Positions 25,001 through 35,697 of a stretch of DNA of 64,000 bases are shown piece after piece (the stretch's first letter is position 1; each line of letters starts with the position of its first letter). This stretch comes from Dactylellina haptotyla (taxonomy: Eukaryota > Ascomycota > Orbiliomycetes > Orbiliales > Orbiliaceae). Under the pieces are notes generated by a model. It ran no database searches and was not told the origin of the DNA. It saw only the letters and a program-made list of their open reading frames with translations. The DNA lies in assembly GCA_031310005.1 (NCBI GenBank), contig CM062386.1, positions 620,001-684,000 on the forward strand, in the 5' to 3' direction. The translations under genes and the position numbers were made by a program.

Positions 25001-27370
25001 ATGCTGGACCCAGTACTTGATATGGAACTGGATTCCGCCGTAGTATCCAAGTCTTTCAATGTTGTAGATTCCGTTAGTGATGAACTAACTGGTGCTGAGG
25101 TAAAACTAGAATCTAACGTAGTAGGGCTCTTCGTGTCGGAAAAAGAATCCGATGCTGTGATATCCCCTTGGTCGCTGTTTGATGTTGTTGATTGACTATT
25201 GGCAATTGAGCTGCCCGTAATATTGTCTGAAGAGGCTATAAAGGAAGTAGCAGAGCTAATTAAAATAGATTCCGACGTGACGGGTGGGCCAGTGGTTTCG
25301 GATTTTGTACTACTTGTATCAGATGTTTCAGCGACCGGTTTCGTAGTTTCTGTTACGGAATTATCGCTGCCACTTGATGTTGTAATCACTTTCGTTGTAG
25401 ATGCCGCACTTGAAGGGATAGACTCTGAAGGAGACTCAGAAACTACGGTAGAGCTTTGTTGATCGCTATCAGTGTTCGGGGTGGAACTGCTCGCTGTCAA
25501 TACGGTAGAAGTATTGGAAGCATTTTCCGAGCTAGGGTCAGCGGTTAAATCGGAGTGTGATACCGTAGTAGATTCCACGGTACTTGATATGGTAGAAAGC
25601 GGCGACGATGAACTCTCCGTACTATTAAAGTTGCTTGAACTTGATGTTGACCTAGCAGTTGTAAATGAACTTGGTTCGCTAGTGTTAATATCAGACGTCG
25701 TACTGGCCGCTGAAGAAGGCAAGCTCGGCAAAGAACCCTCTGTTCGACTAGAGCTGCTTGAGCTGGATGCTAAGCTAGCCGATGTAAACGAGCTTGAATC
25801 GCTAGTATCAGGAGTTGAAAATGAACTTGACTCGTTAATACTGGTATCAGATGTCGTACTGATCGTTGAAGAAAGTAAGCTCGAAGACACGATGTCAGAA
25901 CTCACGCTTGGTGATGTAGATCCCAAGGAAGACTCTGCTAAAGTGGTAGAGGTGCTCTCTACATTACTAGTCAATGACGACGTAGTGGGATTAGCCATGG
26001 AATCGGAATTGGTTCTTGAATCGGGTTGCGATTGTGCCGCCGATGTGTCCGTGGACGATGTTGCAAATTGTGATGCCGACGATGATGATGATGGTGAGGG
26101 CCCCGTATTATTGGAAGTGCCTGAACTAATATCCTCTGTTGATGTCTGATTGGTAGTTGTAGACGTTTCAGGTTGGATGACTGAGGTGCTGAGCCCTGTG
26201 CTGGATACTGTGCTTGATTTTGTGCTCGATGTTATGCCTGATTCTGTACTAGATACCGTGCTAGAACTGAATAAGCTTGAAGTCTCTGCTGCGGATGTCG
26301 AAATAGTGCTATCTGAACTATTACTAGGAATTGGGGATGTGGTTTCGGTTTCTTGACTTGTCGTATCAGAGAAAGCTGGTGTAGTTTCGTCAACTGTGGA
26401 CGCTTTCGATGTAGTAGCGTCTGTATTGGCGGTTGTACTAGTTGAGACAGGACTTTCCGTGTTCGTGGGGCTTATATTTGAGCTATTGCTAGATGTTTCG
26501 TCTGTGGTTACTGTTGAAGCTGAAGTCGGATTGGGATTTATGGACGAGGTGGAGGTTCCCGTAGAACTCGTAGTAGCGGACGTCCGAACTGTCGATATCG
26601 ATGCAGATGAAACTGGGAGGTCCTTCGGTATGGGATCGATACCTGGTATGTAAGGTATAGCTGACAATGCCGTTCGACTGTATTCTTTCCAGCAGCCTGA
26701 GTTTACTGGAGGTGAAAATCTCCTGGATATACCCAATGACCCTTTCACTTTATACTGGGCGAAACCAAACGTCATGGTGCCCACCGTGGCAGCCCGGATA
26801 TTCACCTCGGTCTGGAAGAAGGCGCACACATACTTCGATAGGCTATACTTCCGCGTCAAAGTGTACAGGTTGATAAAATTACACTTCTTGCGGCCACACG
26901 GACCACTTGGTTGGAAAGTTTGGGCCGCTGTGTCACAAGTCCTGTCAGTAATTGATTGTAGTGTAGAAGACAATTTAGACATAAGATAGAAATATTACTA
27001 TTGAAATAATCGCATGCTTTTATACATAGCAAGGGATCCGGTGCTTTAACATAGACAGATGTTATGTAAATTGGGGTCAGCGCCGGGTCGGACGGAGACA
27101 CTGCATTTGCAGGCACAAACGCTTTATCGTTGACATTTTGGGAACTCCAATTCGGCCTCGCAGGATTGCCGGAATATATGAGTCCTAGTACGTATTCGGA
27201 ATCCCTGTTAGTTATATTCCTTTCGTTTCATTATCATCTACCTCTATTCTGCATCATATTTCTATTCGGGATTTGAACTTACCGCGTTTGCTGAGGTCAG
27301 TATCAGCGATTGTGGAAGCACAATTGCCCAAAAAAGCTATTGCGAGCCCTATAATTGGTATAAATTTCAT
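22021..27370 (-). CDS. Very large secreted Ser/Thr-rich protein with PAN-like modules
   Basis: Predicted cell-wall or secreted adhesin-like protein. Exons on the minus strand: 27370-27283, 27184-27026, 26927-23390, 23332-22021, giving 1,698 aa. Residues 1-20 form a signal peptide, and a dibasic KR (Kex2-type) site follows within the first 30 residues. A Cys-containing N-terminal region (about 30-185) is followed by roughly 730 residues of low-complexity Ser/Thr, a likely O-mannosylated stalk. Next come a hydrophobic helical stretch (KAVVKAVVTVVAAPIIAVVK) and a beta-rich domain (about 990-1330) that recalls the fungal DUF7223 family. The C terminus holds three PAN/Apple-like Cys modules (about 1375-1695), each with CLDRC/CLDTC/CVEFC-type helices. 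No GPI signal is seen. The exon 2-3 junction is my least certain splice. Minus-strand coding is certain; the long plus-strand open frames opposite the stalk are artefacts of the repeats. Confidence 0.8.
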
Positions 27371-28153
27371 TTTTTGCTCATAACTAATAATTTTACATCT
27401 ACAAGAGCTTATTCGCTGCAGCGAACACCTTACGGAATGAATTATGACCCAATATATATATGTTTTTTGGGGTGGTCCGTTTGAAGGTTATACATTTTAT
27501 TTGAACCTGGCGCCTTGAGATCGCGGGAGGCTTCCCCCACAAGTATCGGAGCTTTAAACTTGAAATCCGGGATCTCTGGAAGATCCTAGTCCAGATCTAA
27601 ATAACAAGCTTTGGGTGTAACCCAAATATCGATCTTGGACCTATGACCGAGGCGGCATTTCCCATATACCATTCCGTTTATGGCCCGTCGCAGATGCAGG
27701 TCCGACTGCTAAGCGCTTTTAGTTTCGCTTCGACAGGAATTAATATTTGCGTTAAGATCCGGAAATTAAAATCAAGGATTTCCCATGTTGTACAAGGCAA
27801 GATCGGCCGACGATATCGCCTACGGTTACTGATTCGAGTATTTTTGCGTCTTCTAATGCTCACATCCCCGCGGGGCTGAATAACCCGGAACAGCAATTCC
27901 AGTGTTACGCAAATCTCTTGGTTAGTGGCTAGTTTCGATAACCCGGACGACAGAGAATACTGGGGAAAGGGTTTAATAGACGTCCTTCGAATACCAAGAA
28001 TCTAGAGATGAACGTACAGATTTTATGAGATATATTCCTGTTTTTCCCATGACCACCACGAGCTCTCCTTGACCATTTCATTGCTCCTTTTAACCCAACT
28101 CCCAGCTAATTAATTTATTGACCTATTATATCCTATAGTATGGACTAGTAACA
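27371..28153. promoter_or_regulatory. Shared divergent upstream region of two secreted-protein genes
   Basis: 783 bases separate the start codons of the two divergent secreted-protein genes. Repeated TTCGAATA/CCGGAA-like AT-rich sequence is present but no motif can be assigned. A bidirectional promoter is inference from the arrangement only. Confidence 0.45.
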
Positions 28154-29948
28154 ATGAATAAATCAAATTTATGCCTACTCATAGTTATCGCATACTCGTT
28201 GCGGGTATTTGCTTCTGAATCTAAGACTCTAGTCCCCAGTATACATTGGGAAACAGACACCGCAGATTATGCGCATTTATTACCGAAATCGCATGTCACG
28301 GTATTTTATTCAGACACTGAAACTGACAGCAATGGTTAGCTTGCCCCGACAGTATACTTCCGATGTAATAATATAATAACTAATCAAATCCCTGTCTAAA
28401 ATACAGGAAATTCTCAAGTTGCCCATCTCTGGGCTGAGTATTTTACGGATGTTGTCGCATTGGAACATAGCGACTACGTAGAAACTGTCCATTGCGGAGA
28501 TCTTGATGCTGGTGGTATTGCAGATATGACAATAACATTCAGTAATGATAATGCGTATCAACTCGCAAAGAAGGAATGGAGCCCATATTCGGAATTGCTA
28601 TTTATCGGTGCCAATTTTACCCATGCGGCATGTTTCCCAGATGCGCATCAGGATAGTAACCGATTCTGGGTTATGTAAGTTCCAAGCCTCACTTTCGCTA
28701 AATATCGATATCACTACAATACTGGAGTCACAGCTGGTTTAGATTAAAAATGGCTGTTTATACTTATTGTGATTTAAATTTGACAGGTCTCAGATAGCAT
28801 TTCCACCCGCTCATGATCAAGACGGCGGTTCAAGTCCGCAGCAGCATGTCACCTTCCGCAGCCTTCCGATTCGGTTCCAGGATGCTATAAAAGACGTGGA
28901 TATCAAACTTGGGAAACAACAGAAGCCAGTAGTTGGCACTCATCGAGTATACAAGCGGTATCATCCCCTTTCACCTACCAACCAGAAAGGTCCTCAATTG
29001 CTACCACGCGCCGATGGTGATGTCAACACTAGCGAAGAAGATGATATCCCTACAACCGAAGAAATAACCATATCAAGCGAAATTCTAGCCCAGGGTCCCG
29101 ACGACCAGCTCTCCAATGTCACGTCAGAGTTTGTCGTCCAAGATTTAGACGCATTTTCGCAAAATGGATTCGGTGCTTTCCCAGGCGCGGATTCAAACTC
29201 GTCGCTCTTAGCTCCCGATGTTATCGCTTCATCTCAGGAGTTCTCAGTCACCTACGCCCTATCAACCATTGCGCCAACTGACACTGGACGGGTAGACGAG
29301 GGTGTCCCCACTCCGACAACAGCTCCTGATAATTTCATACAGAATGATGGTCCAGTCATGCTGGCATCTTATAATCTGAGTGATCCATTCGTACTTGTGG
29401 AAACGAGTAATGGGAATCTGGTTAGACGAGATAACACAACAGCCCTAGGCAACGGTGAGACAAAGTTATTTATCGGCCAAAGTGGCCTGGTGGTTTCCGA
29501 CGACTCGGGTCGCATGTTTAATCTCTACCAAGACGAAATACAAAATTTCAATGTCAGCAGAATCAGATTACATACGCAAGACCTGGTTCCCAAAACGGCG
29601 CTATTTGTGTAAGAACTTTTGACTTGGGTCGGTTTAACGTATCTATTACTAATAGCTGTGAATATATATAGCACCTGGGTCCCAGTTCGGGTCGACGGCC
29701 TCAAACAGGGTGTCCTAGCGATATCAACTACTAATTCTGTGTACTTCGCGCCAGTGATATGCGATATACAAGGGCAAGATTCGAAAGTTTTTGCTGTGCC
29801 GTTCGACTCGCTCGACCATATCAATGTCGGTCTGAGTTTTCTACAAAGTTCGGCCGCGAAAACCGTTATCACTGGAGGCGATGTTACCAACTGTTATACC
29901 ATTCTGCTAACAGATGGTAATGGCGGTTTACCACCTGAGTCTTCCTAG
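28154..29948 (+). CDS. Secreted protein with DUF7029-like N-terminal domain
   Basis: Function unknown. Exons: 28154-28334, 28407-28674, 28787-29608, 29672-29948, giving 515 aa. Residues 1-21 are a classical signal peptide (hydrophobic core LCLLIVIAYSL). Residues about 45-150 contain the pattern LEHSDYVETVHC followed by ITFSNDNAYQLAKKEW, which resembles the fungal secreted-protein family catalogued as DUF7029; I recognise this by eye only. The middle (about 170-320) is acidic and Ser/Thr-rich, probably disordered and glycosylated. The C-terminal 150 residues (from about FVLVETSNGNLVRR) look like a compact beta domain that I do not recognise. The divergent neighbour carries a DUF7223-like domain, and in many fungi these two domains occur in one polypeptide, so the pair may be functionally linked. 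Confidence 0.75.
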
Positions 29949-30706
29949 AATTTAGTCAATTTCTTAACCCTTGATACTATGCATTCGAAGCTAGCACTAA
30001 GTTGTCCTAACATTCCGAGCTGATTTGTTGTTTAATTGAGATATTGTATATATAAGTTAGATAATATAACGGGGTAAAACTGACGCTTAGAAGTTGCCTC
30101 TACGTTACACAAGCTTAGCCGACTCCAAACCCCAGAATTTCAGAAGATTATATTTTAGAATCTAACCCAGTTAGCTTCAAGACCTATTCTTGGGCCGTGG
30201 GGGAGCTAAACTTTATAATATTATACCAAAATAAATAAGAGATACGCGGAACATGCACAAAGCAAGGGTTACTTTTGACGGTGCTGATCGTTCCACACCA
30301 GAAATTTTGCTGACGTAGGATATATATATACATTCTTCATTTTATTCGGGTTTGAAGATCAATTAAAAAAAGAAGGTTCTGTTGGGTGTATCCTAAATCG
30401 GAAATCGGAGGACCAATCCTTACGCTATAAATGGGTGTTATAAGACGGAGAGAGCCGGAACTCAAATCCCAAATTAATATGCTCAAATTCGGATGATCAT
30501 ATGAGTGCATGTGCGGGTGTGCCGATGACTGATAACCGAATTTTTATGTACGTTATTATATGACAGCAGTTCAGCTAGTCTGTTGGTATCAAGACTCACA
30601 GACCTGTCAAAGTATCATATTTTCTTCGATTTCGAAATTTCAACACCAGGAGGCTCACAACGGAACTACTGCCACAATCGGGATCCAATATAATAGCATC
30701 GTCGCA
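29949..30706. other. AT-rich spacer
   Basis: 758 bases without a recognisable gene. An open frame extends in frame upstream of the next gene to 30560, but its codons are unlike protein and the better start is at 30707. Confidence 0.5.
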
Positions 30707-31426
30707 ATGGACAGTTCCGGGGTATCATCTTCACCAGTCGACCACCCACCGCCGAGAAAACCACTCCGTATAACGGCAATCCCCGATCTTGATGATCTAC
30801 ATCGTAAAATTGACATTTGCAATCAGAATGCCATGATAGTTTCAAAGAACGACTCTGGAAAACCCTCACGTGTACAATCAATGCGCCGAATGAAAGTTCT
30901 CAGTCGCTTGCTGGATGACTGCAGTCGACTCCTTGAAGACAACAGGCATAACCACCTTACCTGCTGCGATAACGTCCGAGAGGCGGTCGATTTACTCCAG
31001 TGCTTCAATTCTCATTTTCGCATAGGATTGGACGCAAGACGAAGTGAAGAGTTGTTGGAATATCATAGAGCATTCTCCAAAGTACTAACCGAGGCCAAGG
31101 AAAGGACGAATAATTATGAGATTGGGAATTCTTTCTTGAAGGCTAGAAACGCACACGGAATACTTTCTCCCAGCGGTCATTCGAATTATATTGAACTCAT
31201 ACGCCTAATAGAAGACCATCTTGGGAAGTTGGATAAACGGATAAAATCGAGACGAGGGTTCCTAAACACTGAGAGACGCGAGGCCCTGCGTTTGTTGAAA
31301 GCTTGTCGACGCTTCAGGAGTTTTCCAAATCATGGGGATTCAGGAGATTGTAGCTGCGAGGAGGACTGGGATCTAACCCTCTGGGCTAAACTCGATCCTG
31401 GTTCCCCAGTTACAAATCAGGCATAG
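30707..31426 (+). CDS. Hypothetical helical protein (239 aa)
   Basis: No family recognised. The frame is uninterrupted and intronless and encodes 239 aa from the ATG in GCAATGG context. The in-frame upstream ATG at 30560 would add 49 residues of no clear character. The protein is charged and helix-rich, with repeated Arg/Leu/Glu patterns (MRRMKVLSRLLDDCSRLLED, LIRLIEDHLGKLDKRIKSRR), no signal peptide and no membrane segment. An N-terminal Pro-rich tail (SSPVDHPPPRKP) precedes the helical part. It lies alone in the accessory block between AT-rich spacers, and it may be a lineage-specific gene. Confidence 0.55.
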   Translation: MDSSGVSSSPVDHPPPRKPLRITAIPDLDDLHRKIDICNQNAMIVSKNDSGKPSRVQSMRRMKVLSRLLDDCSRLLEDNRHNHLTCCDNVREAVDLLQCFNSHFRIGLDARRSEELLEYHRAFSKVLTEAKERTNNYEIGNSFLKARNAHGILSPSGHSNYIELIRLIEDHLGKLDKRIKSRRGFLNTERREALRLLKACRRFRSFPNHGDSGDCSCEEDWDLTLWAKLDPGSPVTNQA

Positions 31427-31765
31427 AGTAATTTAACTAGCTAACCTTTGGACTTGACATCATCAATTTTTGTCGAGGCAAACTAAGTAATAGAACCTAG
31501 TCCAGTTCCCAAACGCTAATTTGGCTGCAAGTGCAACAAGCCCTAAGATAGAGGCGGGAAAGATACTAGATGGGGCAAATATTGAATGCATTGCTGTGTA
31601 CCTAAGGAATATTAATGAACGGAGCTAGTTATAGAGTCCCAGAGTCACCTGGTGCCTGAAGAAAGGAAAAGAAAACGGGAGAAACGGAAAGGAAACAACA
31701 GCACATGAACAATAATAACAAGCTTAAAGGGGGAAAAAGAGGGGGAATGTACGATCTGACACCCA
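31427..31765. other. Spacer before RING gene 3' end
   Basis: 339 bases between two convergent genes. Nothing recognisable beyond AT-rich 3' UTR-like sequence. Confidence 0.5.
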
Positions 31766-32248
31766 TCAAGAATACAAATCTTCTTCTTCATCTTCGTCCT
31801 CATCCTCTTCTTCCTCTTCATCTTCTTCATCATATTCTTCCTCTTCCTCCTCATATTCCCCCCTTCTTCCTCATAATCTCTTTCTCCGTACGTATCACCC
31901 TCCTCATAGTGTATCGGACTTAAAGCAGGGGGGGGACTCACCAAAATACTCAGCTCCGCCACTGGGGTCGCTAGCTTCTTCGTCCGGGGTCACTGATCTA
32001 CGACATAGCGGACAAGTTTCTTTGTAAAGAAGCCATTAAAAAAGGCAGAATCTGTGAAAGTCATGCCCGCACACAAGGGGCTCAAAGGGACCACGCCCTG
32101 TATTAGTACCGGTATCTAAACAAATCACACATCGGCGTGGTGAGGAAGGTTGGCTTCCTTGGGGAGGAGTACTGACCCTTTGACGTTTCGAGGATTCTTC
32201 CTCTGGGTCCGCAGCAGGAGAGGAGGATCTTCTTCTCTTGTCAGGCAT
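31766..32248 (-). pseudogene. RING-H2 zinc-finger gene with in-frame stop inside the RING
   Basis: Probable E3 ubiquitin ligase relic or null allele. Exons on the minus strand: 32248-31942 and 31869-31766 (137 codons). A basic, Ser-rich N terminus (KRRRSSSPAAD) precedes a perfect C3H2C3 ligand pattern: Cys40, Cys43, Cys60, His62, His65, Cys68, then Cys79 and Cys82 (ETCPLCRRS). Codon 71, between the sixth ligand and WLLYKETC, is TAA (bases 32038-32036). Both halves are in the same frame, so a single base change would give an intact finger. After the intron an almost pure Glu/Asp tail follows and ends in DLYS. The acceptor of the intron (TATGAG) is weak and uncertain. No GT-AG intron can remove the stop without deleting zinc ligands. 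It could be a real pseudogene, a sequencing error next to an A run, or a polymorphic null. Confidence 0.65.
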
Positions 32249-34489
32249 CTTGAATCCTGAAGAAAAATAGAAAGGGTATATTAGCATCTACAGCTCATAG
32301 GAGAGAAGTTATTTTTTCCAGGCGGTAGAAAATCTATCGTAATTACGAGAGTTAGTCACTTACCTTTTCGCATACGATTTTTGAGAGAGACTGGCGACAA
32401 TAGTAAACAAGAGTTCTTCCAAAGGTTCCTCTTGAACTAGGGCCACTCATAGAGGCGTGTGTCCGAGTTTTGGATTAGTTTAATACGTTTTGTCTGAACG
32501 GTGCGAAAATCCGTCTAGATCGCCTAGATCTTTAGCAAATCCGCTTCGCTGAGAGGTCGGGAATTTGACTAATTAAGCACATCCTTAAGTATAAACATGC
32601 CCAAGTACTATAATATGCGTAGCTCTTAGTATCAAATATATGCTTAGAACCTGAAAGAGATTTATAAAATAACATTACATCTGTAAATTGGGTTTCTATA
32701 ATTGTCTCTAGATCCATTGAAATAAAAGAAATGATCAATTTGGTATTGTCTCTTGTATATAATTGTTAGGATTGAAATATACATACTATAAATCGGACCC
32801 TAAGCCACGATAAACGATTGAAAGGAAAAGTCTCTGGATTTACCAAGTACTTCGCTAGGTCTAGTGTATTCACCGGTATGTCTATTAATCAGGTCAGAGT
32901 TCCTTGCGTTGGATAATCAATTCAACTAGTCAATACCCATGTAGCAGCTTTATAACTTCGTAGCAATACTATAGATCCAAGCACGTACTACTAGTAGTAT
33001 ACTTTACAAATTTAAATTTGTGGTAGTGAGAATTGATGAGCCATCAGCATATATAACTCGTCTTGGACTCAATAATGTATAGCTATAGATAGACACAAAA
33101 CTTTTTCACTATATCTCGACAACCCTCGCCAAAAAACAAAAGGAAAGTACCATGGGGTTATAGCACTATTATCACTGTATCTCAGGTACCAATATATAGA
33201 CAGAAAACTGTCTTTCGTTTTCATGCTTCATCAACAAATATAACATAATTATATAATAATACCTATGCCAGCCTCCAAGCCAAGCTTCTTAACATAGCTG
33301 GTTCGCGTGTTAACACTCAAAATATGTTTTTGTTGGACCACATGCACTCAACACTTCATAGCTTCTAATTGCAGCTGCAAATGACCAAATATTGCAAATT
33401 TGGCTAAACTGGAATTAAAAAAACACTATTTCCTTATTCTCCTTCTCTACCCTACCCACTGTTTCCAATTCTCGAATCCGAATCTATCAATAACTATCAC
33501 GGTTCATAGTTACATGGGTAACGTTTAGCTTGTGAGTTCATATGGGGGTTGCGGCTGAGAAAAATTGCGAACGCTTAACCCAATCAACACAAATGCTTAC
33601 CCTACACTCAAGCAAGAAAATAAAATATGCATGCATATCAGGCGATGGTTGCATATTATGGAGCCCTATCTAGTTCGTCCCGCCGCGCTGGTGTCACTCA
33701 ATGTGCTATAGCATGCTATAATCTCGTTCTTCGATGGCCCTTCGCAAGGTTAAATTACTAGAAAGCTCACACAGCCGCGCAAATGGGACGCTTAAACCTT
33801 CCATACGATTTACGTAATTAATTATGGACTCTTTGAAGAGACTAGGCAATCCGCTTCTTAGGATCTATTCGAATATATCCACGATCGGATAAGACTATTT
33901 TACAAAGCTTAGGTTTGCGATGCAGGCTGACAACATGGTACATAGTGCATATACATGCCTACTGAGACCCTGCAGGCCGTTGAAATAGCTTAAAACCAAA
34001 AGAAAATCTATCAAGATGATGCCTTGTTAGGGGAGTATCCCAAACCTGAGAGTATCAGCCCTCTCATAGACAAGGAACTTTGTGGAATCAGACGGCGACT
34101 CCGAGCTTTCTCCCAGTAAATTCGATTTCTATGTCGATATTAGGAAGATATTTGTCCATAAATTAGGATATTTCCTCCGTTCTAGAGTCCTTTTCATGCC
34201 ATTCCCATCACATCAAAACTTTAGCAATCCAAACGTACAATTCTCTAAAATCTCAGTGAGTGAATCTACAGAGAAAACTCGGACATCCGATGAGAAACTT
34301 AATATTACACCTTCATACCCTACGACCAGTATCACTGACGAGTATTTCGTAGATCAAAACTTCTAGCTACACTAGACATCATTACTAAACCACTAGACAA
34401 GTTCTTGAAAATACTATCTGTAAGACTACCAAAATAGACGTATATAAAGTGAATTCCATTCTTACGAAACCTTGTTTAATATACAGAAA
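32249..34489. other. AT-rich gene-poor region (2.2 kb)
   Basis: Strongly AT-rich sequence with many TATA/ATAT stretches and no frame longer than about 95 codons that looks like protein. I see no terminal inverted repeats, LTRs or reverse-transcriptase or transposase motifs. The composition is compatible with decayed, RIP-affected repeat DNA, but that would need a dinucleotide index to decide. Confidence 0.5.
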
Positions 34490-34744
34490 ATGGGCTTCAT
34501 TAGAATCGCTAATGAAGCTTCCACCCCAGTTGAAGTCTTTGTCTCCAAGTACAATGGAGGTGAGGACACTTGGTTCACTCTCCAGCCAGGAGGCAACGAC
34601 CTTTGGAACCGCAAGGAAGGAGCTGGAGGTGGTTGGGAGATCGTCGCTTTTAGGGACGGCTTCGACACAGCTCGCGTCGGAAGATATGTGAAGGTCAATA
34701 CCAGCATTATCTTCAGGAGTTTTGAAGAAGTTGTTGTGATCTAA
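34490..34744 (+). CDS. Small conserved-looking cytosolic protein (84 aa)
   Basis: Function unknown. This compact 84-aa protein begins MGFIRIANEASTPVEVFVSK and continues through TWFTLQPGG, WNRKEGAGGGWEIVAFR and VGRYVKVNTSIIFRSF. The alternating hydrophobic pattern, paired Gly turns and Trp residues predict a small beta sandwich. I have the impression of similar short proteins in other fungi, but this is memory of a pattern, not a search. Codon use is GC3-richer than the surrounding AT-rich DNA, which supports a real gene. An acceptor-like TATACAG just before the ATG may mark a 5' UTR intron. There is no signal peptide or membrane segment. Confidence 0.7.
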   Translation: MGFIRIANEASTPVEVFVSKYNGGEDTWFTLQPGGNDLWNRKEGAGGGWEIVAFRDGFDTARVGRYVKVNTSIIFRSFEEVVVI

Positions 34745-35697
34745 GGCTATGAATATTAAGGCTATAGCCGTGACGAGTATATATGTATCAGCTACTCTTT
34801 GGGCTTTAATTTCCACCGCTCTATAAAAGCCAAGATACGTTAGGTACTTCAAAAATTCTAGTTATTTCCTTTTTTCTTACTTGTATCCAACGAAAAATTA
34901 AATTCATGTAAAAAGCGAAAGTTCGGAATGTTTTTTATATATCAACGAACGAACCCGTAACTCACGAAGAGCCAAGTAAAATGATGGTCTATTTCTCTAA
35001 ATACTGATATATAAATTAAGATTGTTTTTCTAAGCCAATTCTAAAGGCGTCTCGAGCCTACCTCTACTGCAGTCTTGTACCCTCTACTGCACCTCAAAAT
35101 CTCGAACAACACATTTTGACGGAAATTATTGCAACACTACAACTCCGAAATGGAGATATCCGAGATGAGGCTCCAATGATTGATTGCAAGGCTGTCTGGT
35201 TTCATCGCAACCCAGCTAGCTGCATGATGCCAAGAGAGGGCGTTTCTCTCAGCCGTAGGATGATAAGGGGTCTTTTGCCAGTCGTATATTTGGACCAGCT
35301 GAACCCAAAGCATTTTCATCCCCGCTTCTCTAGCTAGATCTTAATTTCTTATTTGCTTCGTTCCTGCCAGATACTTTCTCTCCTATACATAACATATCAA
35401 TTTATGACTTACTATTTGCTTCAAGTTGAAATTTTTATGATTCTCAGACAAGATTCACAATATCGTCATTGAATTATTCTCGAATATCGGTAGCTATCCC
35501 GAGTGGCGGTGTAAAGCTGGTCTTCCAGCTTTTCAGTTCATCAAAATTCCAAATACAAGGGCAGAAATGATAAATGAGATAGGAGGCTAGAAGTAAACTG
35601 AAATTTCTTGTAGGGTACCAAACCTATCCAATTTCTAGCTAAAGAGGCTGACATGTATAATGGGGGCAATTTAGGTTATCAGCACCGTAAAGAGACC
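34745..35697. other. AT-rich spacer
   Basis: 953 bases without a supported gene. A 73-codon open frame at 35116-35337 has no protein-like features and was not accepted. Confidence 0.5.

Noticed and set aside
24395-26653. Long plus-strand open frames rich in Val/Leu/Glu/Asp opposite the secreted protein gene
   Set aside because: They are antisense readings of Ser/Thr codon repeats (S/T codons give V/L/E/D-rich antisense); the minus strand has a signal peptide and coherent domains.
31645-31962. Minus-strand 105-codon Lys/Met-rich frame overlapping the RING gene tail
   Set aside because: It reads the acidic-tail sequence in the wrong frame; the Glu/Asp frame continues the RING gene.
34082-34366. 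94-codon plus-strand frame
   Set aside because: Lies in AT-rich DNA with no support beyond being open; no start context or domain.
35116-35337. 73-codon plus-strand frame
   Set aside because: No recognisable motif; flanked by AT-rich sequence; cannot be told from chance.
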